Shown one piece after another: positions 52,689 through 60,703 of a DNA stretch of 64,000 nt. A program made the translations under genes and the position numbers. Positions within the stretch are counted from its first letter, which is position 1; each line of letters opens with the position of its first letter. Origin of the DNA: Actinocatenispora comari. GTDB lineage: Bacteria > Actinomycetota > Actinomycetes > Mycobacteriales > Micromonosporaceae. The stretch covers positions 1 to 64,000 of the forward strand of contig NZ_BOPO01000110.1 in the NCBI RefSeq assembly GCF_017312725.1, in the 5' to 3' direction. The notes beneath the pieces were generated by a model. That model did no database searches. It saw nothing but the letters and a program-made list of their open reading frames with translations, and was not told the origin of the DNA.

Positions 52689-54622
52689 GCGCGCTGGACA
52701 TCGTGTTGGGCAAGCTGTCTGCGGCCACCGGCACCGCGCCGAGGCAGTCGGCCGGGCAGTACGTGCTGCGCTGCCCGGCCCATGAGGATCACTCGCCGAG
52801 CCTGTCGGTGCGGGGTATTGAGGGGCAGGCGTTGGTGTACTGCCACGCCGGGTGTGCGGTCGAGGATGTGCTCGCCGCGGTCGGGTTGACCCTCGCCGAT
52901 CTGTACGACGAGCGGCGTGCGGACTACCGGTACGACGACGGCCGGGTCGTGCGGCGTCGGTACGAGCAGGGGAGGCGGATCTTCAAGCAGTCGGGGACCG
53001 ACCGGCCGCCGACCCTGTACCGGCTCGCCCGGGTCGCCGATGCGGTCGCGGACGGACGCCGGGTGTACCTCGTCGAGGGTGAGAAGGACGTGCACGCCCT
53101 GGAGTCGCTGGGCGCGGTGGCGACCACGGCGCCGATGGGCGGCGGCAACTTCGACAAGGTCGACGTCTCGCCGCTCAAGGGTGCCGAGGTGGTCGCGGTC
53201 GCCGACCGGGACGCCACCGGGGTCCGGTGGGCCGAGGTGGTGCGGTCCCGGCTCGTCGGGTACGCCGGCAGCCTCGCCGTGGTCGAGGCAGCCGAGGGGA
53301 AGGACGCGGCCGATCATGTCGTGTCTGGGCATGGCCTGGCCGACTTCGTGCCGGTCGACGAGCCGAGCGCCGGTACCCCTGGAGATCAACACTCCGAGCT
53401 GCCGCCGAGCCGGCGGGTGGACTTCTGGCGGGCGCGCCCGTACTTGGCCCACATTCGCCAGTACGCGCAGGCCCGGATGGTCGGGCCGTGGGCAGTGTTG
53501 GGCAACGTGCTGGTGCGGGTGGCGTGCGCGACCGAGCCGACCACGATGCTGCCCAAACTGATCGGCCACTACGGCAGCCTGAACACGTTCATCGCGTTCG
53601 TGGGGCCGTCCGGACTCGGTAAGGGCACTGCGGCCGCCGCCGCCGACGATCTGCTCCAACTGTCCGACGAGATCGACGAGATGCCGCCCGGGTCCGGCGA
53701 GGGCATCGCCCGGATGTTCGCCCACCGGTACAAGGAAGGCGCCGGCGCCGACGCCACCTGGACGCTGACGAAGGACCGCACCCGGCTGCTGCTGGTGGCC
53801 GACGAGGTCGACTCCTTGGCCGCGCTGGGTGGACGCAAAGGCGCGACGCTGCTGCCGGAACTGCGTAAGGCGTGGTCGGGTGAACGGCTCGGATTCGCTT
53901 ACGGCGACCGGGAGAAGGCCGTCATCCTGCCGGCACACTCCTACCGGCTCGGCCTGACCGTCGGCGTACAGCCCGAACGGGCCGGGGCGCTGCTCGACGA
54001 CGCCGCCGGCGGCACGCCACAGCGGTTCCTGTGGCTGCCGGTCGGGGACCCGGATGTGCCCGAGTGCGACGTCGACGACCCCGGTACGGCCGAGCTGACT
54101 CTCCCGAAGGTGGGCGCCATGACCGTGCCCGCGGCGATCGGCGCCGAGATCAAGGCCAACCGGCGTCACCAACTGCGCACCGAGACCAGCAACCACGACA
54201 TGATGCTCCGGCTCAAGGTCGCCGCGCTACTGGCCCTGATGGACGACCGGGGCGACATCAACGCCGAGGACTGGGAGCTGGCCGGGGTCGTCAAGGCGGT
54301 GTCCGACGAGACGCAGCAGCGGATCCGTGACGCACTGTCGGATGCCGCCCGCCGGACCAACCACGGCCGCGCCCTGGCCGACGCCGACCGCGAGATCGTC
54401 AAGGCCGACCGGGTCGCCGAGGCGACCGGGCAGCGCATCGCCCGGTTCCTGCGGCGCAAGATCACCGCGCAGGGTGTGTCGCTGCGCGACGTCCGTCATG
54501 CACTGGCCTCCCGGGACCGGCCGGACTTCGAGAGCGGTCTGGACCGGCTCGTCGCCGCCGGCGAGGTCGAGATCTACGACGCCGACAAGGGTCAAGCGGT
54601 CCGACTCAAGGCGGGTTCCTGA
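52685..54622 (+). CDS. Toprim-helicase replication protein (DUF3987-like)
   Basis: 645 aa. N-terminal CHC2-type zinc finger (RCPAHEDHSPSLSVR, YCHAGC), Toprim domain (YLVEGEKDVHALESLGA near 129-145; VVAVADRDATG near 175), then a DUF3987/RepA-like ATPase with Walker A FVGPSGLGKGTAA near 305-316 and LLLVADEVDSLAAL as Walker B. The C-terminal part is helical with a final winged-helix-like end. Likely primes and unwinds the element's DNA, replacing the RepSA initiator of AICE-1. Confidence 0.82.
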   Translation: MSALDIVLGKLSAATGTAPRQSAGQYVLRCPAHEDHSPSLSVRGIEGQALVYCHAGCAVEDVLAAVGLTLADLYDERRADYRYDDGRVVRRRYEQGRRIFKQSGTDRPPTLYRLARVADAVADGRRVYLVEGEKDVHALESLGAVATTAPMGGGNFDKVDVSPLKGAEVVAVADRDATGVRWAEVVRSRLVGYAGSLAVVEAAEGKDAADHVVSGHGLADFVPVDEPSAGTPGDQHSELPPSRRVDFWRARPYLAHIRQYAQARMVGPWAVLGNVLVRVACATEPTTMLPKLIGHYGSLNTFIAFVGPSGLGKGTAAAAADDLLQLSDEIDEMPPGSGEGIARMFAHRYKEGAGADATWTLTKDRTRLLLVADEVDSLAALGGRKGATLLPELRKAWSGERLGFAYGDREKAVILPAHSYRLGLTVGVQPERAGALLDDAAGGTPQRFLWLPVGDPDVPECDVDDPGTAELTLPKVGAMTVPAAIGAEIKANRRHQLRTETSNHDMMLRLKVAALLALMDDRGDINAEDWELAGVVKAVSDETQQRIRDALSDAARRTNHGRALADADREIVKADRVAEATGQRIARFLRRKITAQGVSLRDVRHALASRDRPDFESGLDRLVAAGEVEIYDADKGQAVRLKAGS

Positions 54623-54927
54623 TGGGGTGGACGCGCCTGAATCCGGGGACACGTGGGGACATTGTCCCCGGTACCTCAAGCACAACGGCCGATCACCGAC
54701 TACCCGCACCCCGGGTGACCAGCGAAAACACTTCTAGCCGGGGACAGATTCCCGCAGAACGCGGGGACATTGTCCCCACGTGTCCCCGACCAGACGTGAC
54801 CATCGCCGAACCCGTCGACGGCCCCGACTGCGGCTGGTGGCTCGTCGCCAGCCGCGGCGAGCACGGCACCGACTGCCCCGGCTGCCGGCAGGCAACCGGG
54901 GGGCCCGACCACCGGGAGGCGTCGTGA
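54622..54927 (+). CDS. Small protein overlapping dyad repeats
   Basis: 101 aa, ATG overlapping the primase stop. The first half (RGDIVPGTSS ... ERGDIVPTCP) is largely dictated by the GGGGACATTGTCCCC repeats underneath; the second half GPDCGWWLVASRGEHGTDCP with GCRQ looks like a small zinc-binding protein. The real start may therefore be further in, and the repeat DNA may be regulatory. Confidence 0.45.
   Translation: MGWTRLNPGTRGDIVPGTSSTTADHRLPAPRVTSENTSSRGQIPAERGDIVPTCPRPDVTIAEPVDGPDCGWWLVASRGEHGTDCPGCRQATGGPDHREAS
54645..54787. repeat. Inverted pair of 25-bp GGGGACA...TGTCCCC sites
   Basis: Copies at 54645-54669 and 54763-54787 are inverted relative to each other and differ only at the central base of the dyad. 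Each holds the 15-bp palindrome GGGGACA-T-TGTCCCC (54655-54669, 54763-54777) with an extra half-site. A weaker third, GGGGACAGATTCCC, begins near 54740. Sites of this form bind repressors or initiators. Confidence 0.75.
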
Positions 54928-55055
54928 CCGTTACCGACCCCGACCTCGTCGACGAGCAGCTCGCCGCCGCGCTCGCCGGACTGTCCGCCGCCGCCGACCA
55001 GCTCGCCGCGGCGATCCGCGAACTGACCGACACCACGAAGGAGAAGACGACGTGA
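54924..55055 (+). CDS. 43-aa helical protein (copy 1 of a pair)
   Basis: GTG 54924 behind GGGAGGC. Sequence pattern TDPDLVDEQLAAALAGLSAA then ADQLAAAIRELTD: an amphipathic helix. Same length and pattern as the gene at 55318. Too short for a usual ORF cut-off but fits tightly between coupled genes; its stop overlaps the next GTG. Confidence 0.6.
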   Translation: MTVTDPDLVDEQLAAALAGLSAAADQLAAAIRELTDTTKEKTT

Positions 55056-55321
55056 ACGACGAGACCACCACCGAGGCGCTGCGCCGGTTCCGCGAGCGGC
55101 TCGGCTACTTCACCGAGCGGATCGCGCTCGGTGCCGGCGACGACGTCGACGACCTGCCCGACGTGATCTTCCAGGAGGTCGCCTACCTCGCCCAGAAAGG
55201 CCCGGTCGCGTACGTCCGGTACGTGGAAGGTCTCGATGCGCTGGCGCGCGGCGGCGCCGAACTACGGGCAGGCCTTGACCGGGAGCTGCGGCTGATCCTT
55301 GGCGAGGGAGACGACCGGTGA
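55052..55321 (+). CDS. AICE-2 hypothetical protein
   Basis: 89 aa. GTG 55052 with AAGGAG upstream, overlapping the previous stop. Acidic helical protein: EALRRFRERLGYFTERIALG, LPDVIFQEVAYLAQKGPVAY, and a third helix DALARGGAELRAGLDRELRL. No domain recognised. Confidence 0.6.
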   Translation: MNDETTTEALRRFRERLGYFTERIALGAGDDVDDLPDVIFQEVAYLAQKGPVAYVRYVEGLDALARGGAELRAGLDRELRLILGEGDDR

Positions 55322-55449
55322 CAGCGTCCGCCAGCGCCGAGTCGGACATCGGCGAAGTCGCTGCCGCCGTGGCCGCGCTGTCCGCGGCCGTCGACCATCT
55401 GGGCGCAGCGATCCGGGACCTGACCGGCATGACCGAGGAGGCGCCGTGA
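55318..55449 (+). CDS. 43-aa helical protein (copy 2 of a pair)
   Basis: GTG 55318 overlaps the previous stop. Pattern EVAAAVAALSAAVDHLGAAI then RDLTGMTEE aligns along its length with the 54924 gene (shared ALxAAxxxLxAAIRxLT). Evidently a duplicated small gene. Confidence 0.6.
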   Translation: MTASASAESDIGEVAAAVAALSAAVDHLGAAIRDLTGMTEEAP

Positions 55450-55784
55450 GCGACGAGGCGGTTGAGGCGCTGCTGTGGCCGCCGGAGCTGGGCGGGCGAG
55501 CTGGCGGTCCGTACCTGCAGCTCGGGACGGACGGTGCGCTGATTCTGACGGTGGCGTCGGCGGCGCTGCTGATGGGCGTGGATCCCGACGAGATGGCCCG
55601 GGTGCACGAGGCGCACGTCGAGGACACCTGCCTGGTCGAGGACGTTCGCTTCCCGCCCGGCTGGATGGCGCAAGGCAAGGCGACGATCGCGCGCGTAAGC
55701 GAGCAGTACGGCGCCGAAACGCTGATCGAGGTGCTGCTGATCCTGCTCGCCGAGCGCGAGCAGTCGGCCCGAGCAGAGGGGTAG
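55446..55784 (+). CDS. AICE-2 hypothetical protein
   Basis: 112 aa, GTG overlapping the previous stop. VSDEAVEALLWPPELGGRAG, LILTVASAALLMGVDPDEMA, FPPGWMAQGKATIARVSEQY, LIEVLLILLAEREQ. Helical with two hydrophobic stretches probably buried in a soluble fold. No family assigned. Confidence 0.6.
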   Translation: MSDEAVEALLWPPELGGRAGGPYLQLGTDGALILTVASAALLMGVDPDEMARVHEAHVEDTCLVEDVRFPPGWMAQGKATIARVSEQYGAETLIEVLLILLAEREQSARAEG

Positions 55785-55790
55785 GGCACC

Positions 55791-56045
55791 TTGGCGCTGG
55801 ACACCCGTGAGCGGCTCATCCTGCGGTGGTGCGCGGAGAACAGCCGCGACCCCCGTATCCCGGGCATCCTGGCGGCGCTCGCGACCCGTACGGCCACGCC
55901 CGGCCTGTGCGCCCGGTGCGGCGAGGAGTTGCCCGCCCCGGCCGCAGGGAAGTGTCACGGACGGCCGCGCCGGTATTGCCTGCGCTGCAGGCCATCCCGG
56001 GCCAAACTCCCGCCAAACTCGGTGCCGGTCGCAGGCTCGGTGTAG
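55791..56045 (+). CDS. Small zinc-finger protein
   Basis: 84 aa from TTG 55791 behind AGAGGGGTAGGG. LDTRERLILRWCAENSRDPR, then LCARCGEELPAP and RRYCLRCRP: two CxxC knuckles of a zinc ribbon. Possibly DNA-binding; function unknown. 56046-56169 after it is non-coding. Confidence 0.6.
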   Translation: MALDTRERLILRWCAENSRDPRIPGILAALATRTATPGLCARCGEELPAPAAGKCHGRPRRYCLRCRPSRAKLPPNSVPVAGSV

Positions 56046-56169
56046 CCGCAGGTTGGCCTGGCACTGGCCGGCCTGCGGTCAGCACCGCCCACGGAGCGGC
56101 CACCGGTACCGCCCCGAGCCGTGGCACTCGGCGAGGTGTGATTCCGAACCGACGTAGTGGAGGCCCTTC

Positions 56170-56349
56170 ATGGTCACCCTGCTGACCGACGTGATCGCCG
56201 CCGAGCAGCGTTATCTCGACGCCCGCAAGGCCGGCGACCGCGCAACCATCCGCGCCGCCGAGGACGAGCTGAGGACCACTCAACGCCTGTTCGGTGCCGG
56301 CGCGGACCGCCAGGCCGCGCCAGGCGCGGCCGGACAGGAGAACCGATGA
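56170..56349 (+). CDS. 59-aa helical protein
   Basis: ATG 56170; reads MVTLLTDVIAAEQRYLDARK then AGDRATIRAAEDELRTTQRL and a short Gly/Ala-rich end. Short but clearly coding by codon use, and its stop overlaps the next ATG (ATGA). No domain recognised. Confidence 0.5.
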   Translation: MVTLLTDVIAAEQRYLDARKAGDRATIRAAEDELRTTQRLFGAGADRQAAPGAAGQENR

Positions 56350-56822
56350 GCTGGACCATGGGGCACCGCGACGGTGCTCTCACCATCGCCGCCGCGCGTG
56401 GCCTGATGTTCATGGGCGAAGAGGACCGGGAGGCCGCTCAGTACCGGTACGACCGGTCCGTTGCCCGTGCCCAGCGTGTTGCCCGCGAGAACCGGCTGGA
56501 GGCCAAGGTCGCGGAGCTGGAGGCGGAATCTGCCGCGCGCCACGCTGCCCGCCTTCGCCGCCTCGCGGGGATGCCGACGCGGACGGCTGTGCTCCCCGTT
56601 GCCACCCGCACGACGGCCCGCAGCGTCTCGCGGCGCCCGGTGGACAGCATCGAGCGGGCGCGAGAGGAGGCCCGTCGCCACCCCGGCGTGGCCATCCCGT
56701 ACTCGGACGGCCACATCACGTACGCCGACGGCTTCCACTGCAGCGGGACGCAGGTGGCGGCCGAGAACGTCCTGGCACGCAACGCCGAGCGCAGTACCCG
56801 AGCGGGTCGGGAGACCCGGTGA
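56346..56822 (+). CDS. Coiled-coil hypothetical protein
   Basis: 158 aa. ATG 56346 overlaps the previous stop. A charged helix (EDREAAQYRYDRSVARAQRV, then RLEAKVAELEAESAARHAAR) is followed by a linker and a C-terminal segment PGVAIPYSDGHITYADGFHC that looks like a small beta domain. Precedes the tape-measure-like gene in the operon. Confidence 0.58.
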   Translation: MSWTMGHRDGALTIAAARGLMFMGEEDREAAQYRYDRSVARAQRVARENRLEAKVAELEAESAARHAARLRRLAGMPTRTAVLPVATRTTARSVSRRPVDSIERAREEARRHPGVAIPYSDGHITYADGFHCSGTQVAAENVLARNAERSTRAGRETR

Positions 56823-57079
56823 TCACCGTGCCGGCCACGCCGCGGGTCCCCGCCGCGCTCGCCTACGAGCGCGCCGTGGCCGAGCGCGGCTGGCTCGGCG
56901 CGGATCCCGCCATGGTGCGCGACAACATCCTTGCCGCCGCCCGATCGGCCGTCGCGGCAGTCGAGGCCGCACAGCAGGGCCCTGCGCGAGGCCAGGTCGA
57001 CGAGCCGACCGACGAGCGGCTCGCCGCCATGCTGGCCCGCCTGCAGGCTGTCATCGGCTCTCTGGAGGGTGAGCGCTGA
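56819..57079 (+). CDS. Small helical protein before tape-measure gene
   Basis: 86 aa, GTG overlapping the previous stop; the stop overlaps the next ATG by one base. ALAYERAVAERGWLGADPAM, NILAAARSAVAAVEAAQQ and RLAAMLARLQAVIGSLEG are helices. Unassigned; position recalls small tail-assembly genes that precede tape-measure genes in phages, but likeness is only positional. Confidence 0.55.
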   Translation: MITVPATPRVPAALAYERAVAERGWLGADPAMVRDNILAAARSAVAAVEAAQQGPARGQVDEPTDERLAAMLARLQAVIGSLEGER

Positions 57080-59394
57080 TGCGCACCGTGGGGATCAAGG
57101 TGCTGGCGGACTCCGCACAGTACGAGCGGGCCATGCTGGAGTCGGGGGCGTCGACCGAGGCCCTGGCCAAGACGATGGACAAGGCCGCGAAGCAGTCGCG
57201 GAACCTGACGCAGGCGACGAACAGCGCCCGGACGGCGGCGCTGGAGCAAGCCGCAGCTGAGCGCGCTGCAGCATCCGCCACGGACCGGTCTGCGGCGGCA
57301 GCGAAGAAGGCCGCGAAGGCGCAGATCGAGGCCGGCGCGGCAGCCGAGAACGCGGCCGAGGCTGCGCAGAAGCTGGAGCGAGGCAAGATCTCCGCAGCGG
57401 AGGCGCAGAAGCTCGCCGCGACCGCGGCCCGGAAGGACCGCGACGCGCAGTTCGCGAACGCAGCGGCAGAGAAGGCCGCGGCGGTCGAGGCTGAGCGGCT
57501 GGAGCGCGCCTCGATCAAGGCGGCGGCAGCGCAGTTGGCGATGGCGAAGGCTGCCCGCGCTGCGGGCGAGTCCGCCGGGTCGCGTGGCCTGACCCGCAAG
57601 CAGGGCGGCAACCTGCTCGACTCGCTCGTCGGCGACGGGACGATCGTCGGCGAGGACGCGGCGAAGGCGTTCATCGAGGGCTTCCAGGCGACGGCGCAGG
57701 CCGGCTCGAAGAACGTGCTGAAGGACCTTGCGGCCGGCGTCGGCTCCGCCGGTGAGGTGCTGATGCCGGCGCTGGTCGGTGCGGCCATCGGTGCCGCGCC
57801 GTTCGTGCTGGCCGCGGTCGGCGGCGCAGTGCTCGCCGGGGTCGGTGCGGCCGGCATCGGGCTGGGCATCGCGGGCCAGGTGCAGAGTCCGGCCGTGAAG
57901 TCCGCCTGGGTCAACCTGGGCAACTTCGCCAAGCAGCGGCTGTCGCTGGCGACGCTGGGCGTGGAGCAGCCGCTGATCCACGCGGCGAACATCTTCGGCC
58001 ACCAGCTCGACCTGTCGACGGGCGATTTCCAGAAGTTCGTCAACGAGGTGGCGCCCGAGATCGACTCGCTGGCGCAGGGTCTCGCGTCGATGTTCGGCAA
58101 CATCGGCACCTACCTGCCGCAGGTCGGGGAGGCGGCGAAGCCGATCCTGGATCTGCTGGCGAACGAACTGCCGAAGGCCGGCGAGTACATCGGGCAGTTC
58201 CTGCAGGACATCACCGCCGACACCCGTGGCGCCAGCGAGGGGCTCGCGGTGCTGTTCCAGCTGTTCTACGCCGGGCTGCAGCTGGTCGGGCACACCATCG
58301 CCGGCGCCGAGTTCGCGGTCGACAACTTCTTCCAGTCGATCTACCAGATGATCGCGCTGGCTGCGAAGATCCCGGGCCCGTTCCAGGAGACTTTCAAGTC
58401 GCTGAAGCGGACGATGGAGGACAACCTCGACGCGTCGCACAAGGCGGCGAACGGGCTCGACGGGTTCGGCAAGTCGGCGGATGCCGCGGGCACGAACGCG
58501 CAGGCGCTTAACGATCAGCTCAGCGCGCTGTCCGACCAGTTCGATTCGCTGGTGACCGCCGCGATCGCCGCGTCGAACGCTGACCTGGCGTTCCGCGACG
58601 CGCTGGCGAACGTCACGAAGGCGGCGCAGGAGAACGGCACCAGCCTTGACGTGAACACCGCCAAGGGCCGCGCGAACGTCAAGATGTTCAACGACCTGAT
58701 CAGCTCGGCCGAGGCGGACCGGCAGGCGAACATCCGCAACGGCATGAGCATCGACGCGGCGAACGAGAAGTTCGACCAGCAGATTGGGCAGATCTACAAG
58801 CAGGCCGCGGCCGCCGGCTACAACCGACAGCAGATCAACCGGATGGTCGCGTCCCTGCTGGGGATCCCGCCGAAGGTCGCCGCGCAGGTGGGACTCACCG
58901 GTGCGAAGAACGCCAAGGAGGAGGCCGACGCGGTGCGTCTGGCCCTCGACAAGATCCACAACAAGATCGTCACGATCACCACCCGGCACATCGAGTACCG
59001 CACCGACAAGGGCGGTCGTGCACTCGTCGACCGCGCCAACGGCGGGATCCTGGACTACTACGCCAACGGCGGGATCCGCGAGCAGCACGTCGCGCAGATC
59101 GCCCCGGCCGGCGCATACCGGCTGTGGGCGGAACCGGAAACCGGCGGGGAGGCGTACATCCCGCTGGCACAGTCCAAGCGGCCCCACTCGATCGACGTGT
59201 GGCGGCAGGCCGGCGAACGACTCGGTGTGAGCCCTAACGTGATCGCTGCCGCAACGCCGGCCGTCACCGTCGCGCCGAACATCAACGTGCAGGTGCTGAT
59301 GGGCACCAAGGACATCACCGACGTGGTCGACGTCCGGATCACTGAGCAGAACCGCCAGACCAACCGCCACATCGGAGCGGGAGTACGCCGGTGA
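57079..59394 (+). CDS. Phage tail tape-measure-like protein
   Basis: 771 aa. Begins MRTVGIKVLADSAQYERAML and continues with a long Ala/Lys/Glu coiled coil to about 180, then a Gly/Ala hydrophobic region near 230-275 (LVGAAIGAAPFVLAAVGGAV), further helices, and the C-terminal DRANGGILDYYANGGI and WAEPETGGEAYIPLAQS, a sequence frequent near the end of actinophage tape-measure proteins. No portal, capsid, tube or terminase genes are nearby, so it is isolated from a virion. It may have been captured from a phage and reused, for example in cell-envelope passage. Confidence 0.75.
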   Translation: MRTVGIKVLADSAQYERAMLESGASTEALAKTMDKAAKQSRNLTQATNSARTAALEQAAAERAAASATDRSAAAAKKAAKAQIEAGAAAENAAEAAQKLERGKISAAEAQKLAATAARKDRDAQFANAAAEKAAAVEAERLERASIKAAAAQLAMAKAARAAGESAGSRGLTRKQGGNLLDSLVGDGTIVGEDAAKAFIEGFQATAQAGSKNVLKDLAAGVGSAGEVLMPALVGAAIGAAPFVLAAVGGAVLAGVGAAGIGLGIAGQVQSPAVKSAWVNLGNFAKQRLSLATLGVEQPLIHAANIFGHQLDLSTGDFQKFVNEVAPEIDSLAQGLASMFGNIGTYLPQVGEAAKPILDLLANELPKAGEYIGQFLQDITADTRGASEGLAVLFQLFYAGLQLVGHTIAGAEFAVDNFFQSIYQMIALAAKIPGPFQETFKSLKRTMEDNLDASHKAANGLDGFGKSADAAGTNAQALNDQLSALSDQFDSLVTAAIAASNADLAFRDALANVTKAAQENGTSLDVNTAKGRANVKMFNDLISSAEADRQANIRNGMSIDAANEKFDQQIGQIYKQAAAAGYNRQQINRMVASLLGIPPKVAAQVGLTGAKNAKEEADAVRLALDKIHNKIVTITTRHIEYRTDKGGRALVDRANGGILDYYANGGIREQHVAQIAPAGAYRLWAEPETGGEAYIPLAQSKRPHSIDVWRQAGERLGVSPNVIAAATPAVTVAPNINVQVLMGTKDITDVVDVRITEQNRQTNRHIGAGVRR

Positions 59395-59431
59395 GCAGGC
59401 CGGCACGCCAGCAGGAGATAGGAGAACCGGG

Positions 59432-59707
59432 ATGAGCATCGAGGCTCGCAGCGAACAGCAGTACAACGGCCCGTACCGCGCCGAGTGGGGGCGGCCACCA
59501 CGCAACCTGGAGGCTCGGCGCGCCTGGATCCTCCGACACATCAAGCCCGAGCACCGCCCGAGCCCGCGACAGCAGCTCGCCGCAGCCGAGCGCCGCTGGT
59601 CGGAAAGCGACGGCCCGCTGCGCTACCAGCGGCAGCTGGATCAGGCGAGCATCAGGTACCTGAACATCGCCCAGCAGGCTGCCATCGCTGCTCGCGAACG
59701 CGGCTGA
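59432..59707 (+). CDS. Hypothetical protein
   Basis: 91 aa, ATG 59432 behind GGAGATAGGAGA. Basic and hydrophilic: YNGPYRAEWGRPPRNLEARR, AWILRHIKPEHRPSPRQQLA, RYQRQLDQASIRYLNIAQQA. No domain recognised; lies between the tape-measure and HNH genes. Confidence 0.55.
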   Translation: MSIEARSEQQYNGPYRAEWGRPPRNLEARRAWILRHIKPEHRPSPRQQLAAAERRWSESDGPLRYQRQLDQASIRYLNIAQQAAIAARERG

Positions 59708-59783
59708 CAGCGCTGCCCGCGCCCCTTGCTGGCCCGCCCGTTGACTTCCGCACCGGGCGGGCCGACACCATTCGGAGGTGAGC

Positions 59784-60119
59784 ATGCCCAGCAACGCGTC
59801 CGGCCTTGGACACCACCACCAGGCGCGACGGCGTGCCATGCTCGCCGCTCTCGTGCCCGGCACACCCTGCGAGCTGTGTCAGCGGCCGATGTACCCCGAG
59901 CGGCCGCTCGACGTCGACCACGTCATCCCGCGTGCTGAGGGCGGTGCGCACGGACCTGTGCGCCTTGTGCATCGAGGTTGTAATGCCCGACGCGGGCAGG
60001 CGCTCGGGGTACAGCGACGTCGCGCAGGGGTAGGCATGCGGCCCGACACACCGAAGACCCTGCGATGGTGCGAGGCACACGAGGCGTACTGCAGCACGTC
60101 GCACTCGCGGGCATGGTGA
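59784..60119 (+). CDS. HNH endonuclease
   Basis: 111 aa from ATG 59784 behind GGAGGTG. CELCQRPMYPERPLDVDHVI, then PRAEGGAHGPVRLVHRGCNA with RRG, gives the zinc pair CxxC and the HNH catalytic His in VDHVI, ending with LVHRGCNARRG. A C-terminal CEAH...YCSTSHS tail is extra. HNH proteins in mobile elements often nick DNA in packaging, transfer or restriction. Confidence 0.85.
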   Translation: MPSNASGLGHHHQARRRAMLAALVPGTPCELCQRPMYPERPLDVDHVIPRAEGGAHGPVRLVHRGCNARRGQALGVQRRRAGVGMRPDTPKTLRWCEAHEAYCSTSHSRAW

Positions 60120-60143
60120 GCCGGCCGTTTTTTGAAGGCCGGC
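60120..60143 (+). terminator. Terminator after HNH gene
   Basis: Seven-bp stem GCCGGCC (60120-60126) with GGCCGGC (60137-60143) and a T-rich 10-base loop (GTTTTTTGAA), immediately after the HNH stop. Confidence 0.6.
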
Positions 60144-60255
60144 CGTCCGGGACCCTATCTACCCTCCCGAGAAATCTCTCCGAGCGGTTCTGAGTCACGT
60201 GACATCGCCGGATCGGCCCGAATACCTGCGGAAACCCGCTGAGATCGCCGTAGAG

Positions 60256-60299
60256 CGCCAAACGGACCCTCACCCATAGTCGGGTAAGGGTCCGTGGCG
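60256..60299. terminator. Long hairpin between convergent operons
   Basis: Stem ACGGACCCT-C-ACCC (60262-60275) with GGGT-A-AGGGTCCGT (60282-60295), 6-base loop, extendable through CGCC/GGCG outside (60256-60259, 60296-60299). It sits between the plus-strand HNH operon and the minus-strand gene at 60311; could end transcription in both directions. Confidence 0.6.
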
Positions 60300-60310
60300 T
60301 CTCTGGTGTG

Positions 60311-60538
60311 CTACGCGCGCCGTCGGGCGGCCCAGTTGGCCGCGCGTCGGCCGAGTCGGAGCCGGCGGCCGGTTCCGGAGCAGCGGCGGCAGTCGCGCCA
60401 TGCGCGCCCGGACGGCGACCGGTGGGTGCCGGATCCCGTGCAGCGCGGGCAGGCCACGAACGGCCAGACCCAGCAGGCGACGGCGTAGGCGGTGGCCCAC
60501 AGCAGGCCGGCGGCGATAGCGGCGGCGATCAGTCTCAT
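60311..60538 (-). CDS. Membrane-anchored protein with DnaJ-type zinc motifs
   Basis: 75 aa from ATG 60538. One N-terminal membrane helix (LIAAAIAAGLLWATAYAVAC) followed by CPRCTGSG and CRRCSGTG, two CxxCxGxG motifs as in the DnaJ zinc domain, and a very basic end. Similar tiny proteins accompany TraB in other AICEs; function unknown. Confidence 0.65.
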   Translation of the reverse strand: MRLIAAAIAAGLLWATAYAVACWVWPFVACPRCTGSGTHRSPSGRAWRDCRRCSGTGRRLRLGRRAANWAARRRA

Positions 60539-60628
60539 GATGTGTCTCCCTGACGGGTGGAGGGTGGTCCGGCGGCGCCGGCGCAATCAGCGATCGCGCA
60601 GGCCACGGCCGGGATCAGGCGCTAGCGC

Positions 60629-60698
60629 CGCCGCAACCGGTTGCGGCGCCGCCGCGATCGGGCCGCCAGGGGTACGCACGATCTGCGTACCCCTGGCG
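60629..60698 (-). terminator. Two hairpins downstream of the TraB-like gene
   Basis: A perfect 15-bp stem with a 5-base loop (60664-60678 with 60684-60698) lies 5 bp after the TraB-like stop (minus strand). A 20-bp perfect palindrome (60629-60648) follows. The first is a convincing terminator; the second may be a binding site. Confidence 0.65.
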
Positions 60699-60703
60699 CG
60701 CGA

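Noticed and set aside
60256-60299. Origin of transfer of AICE-2
   Set aside because: A hairpin between two convergent operons is explained more simply as a bidirectional terminator; no repeated short sites typical of clt loci were seen around it.
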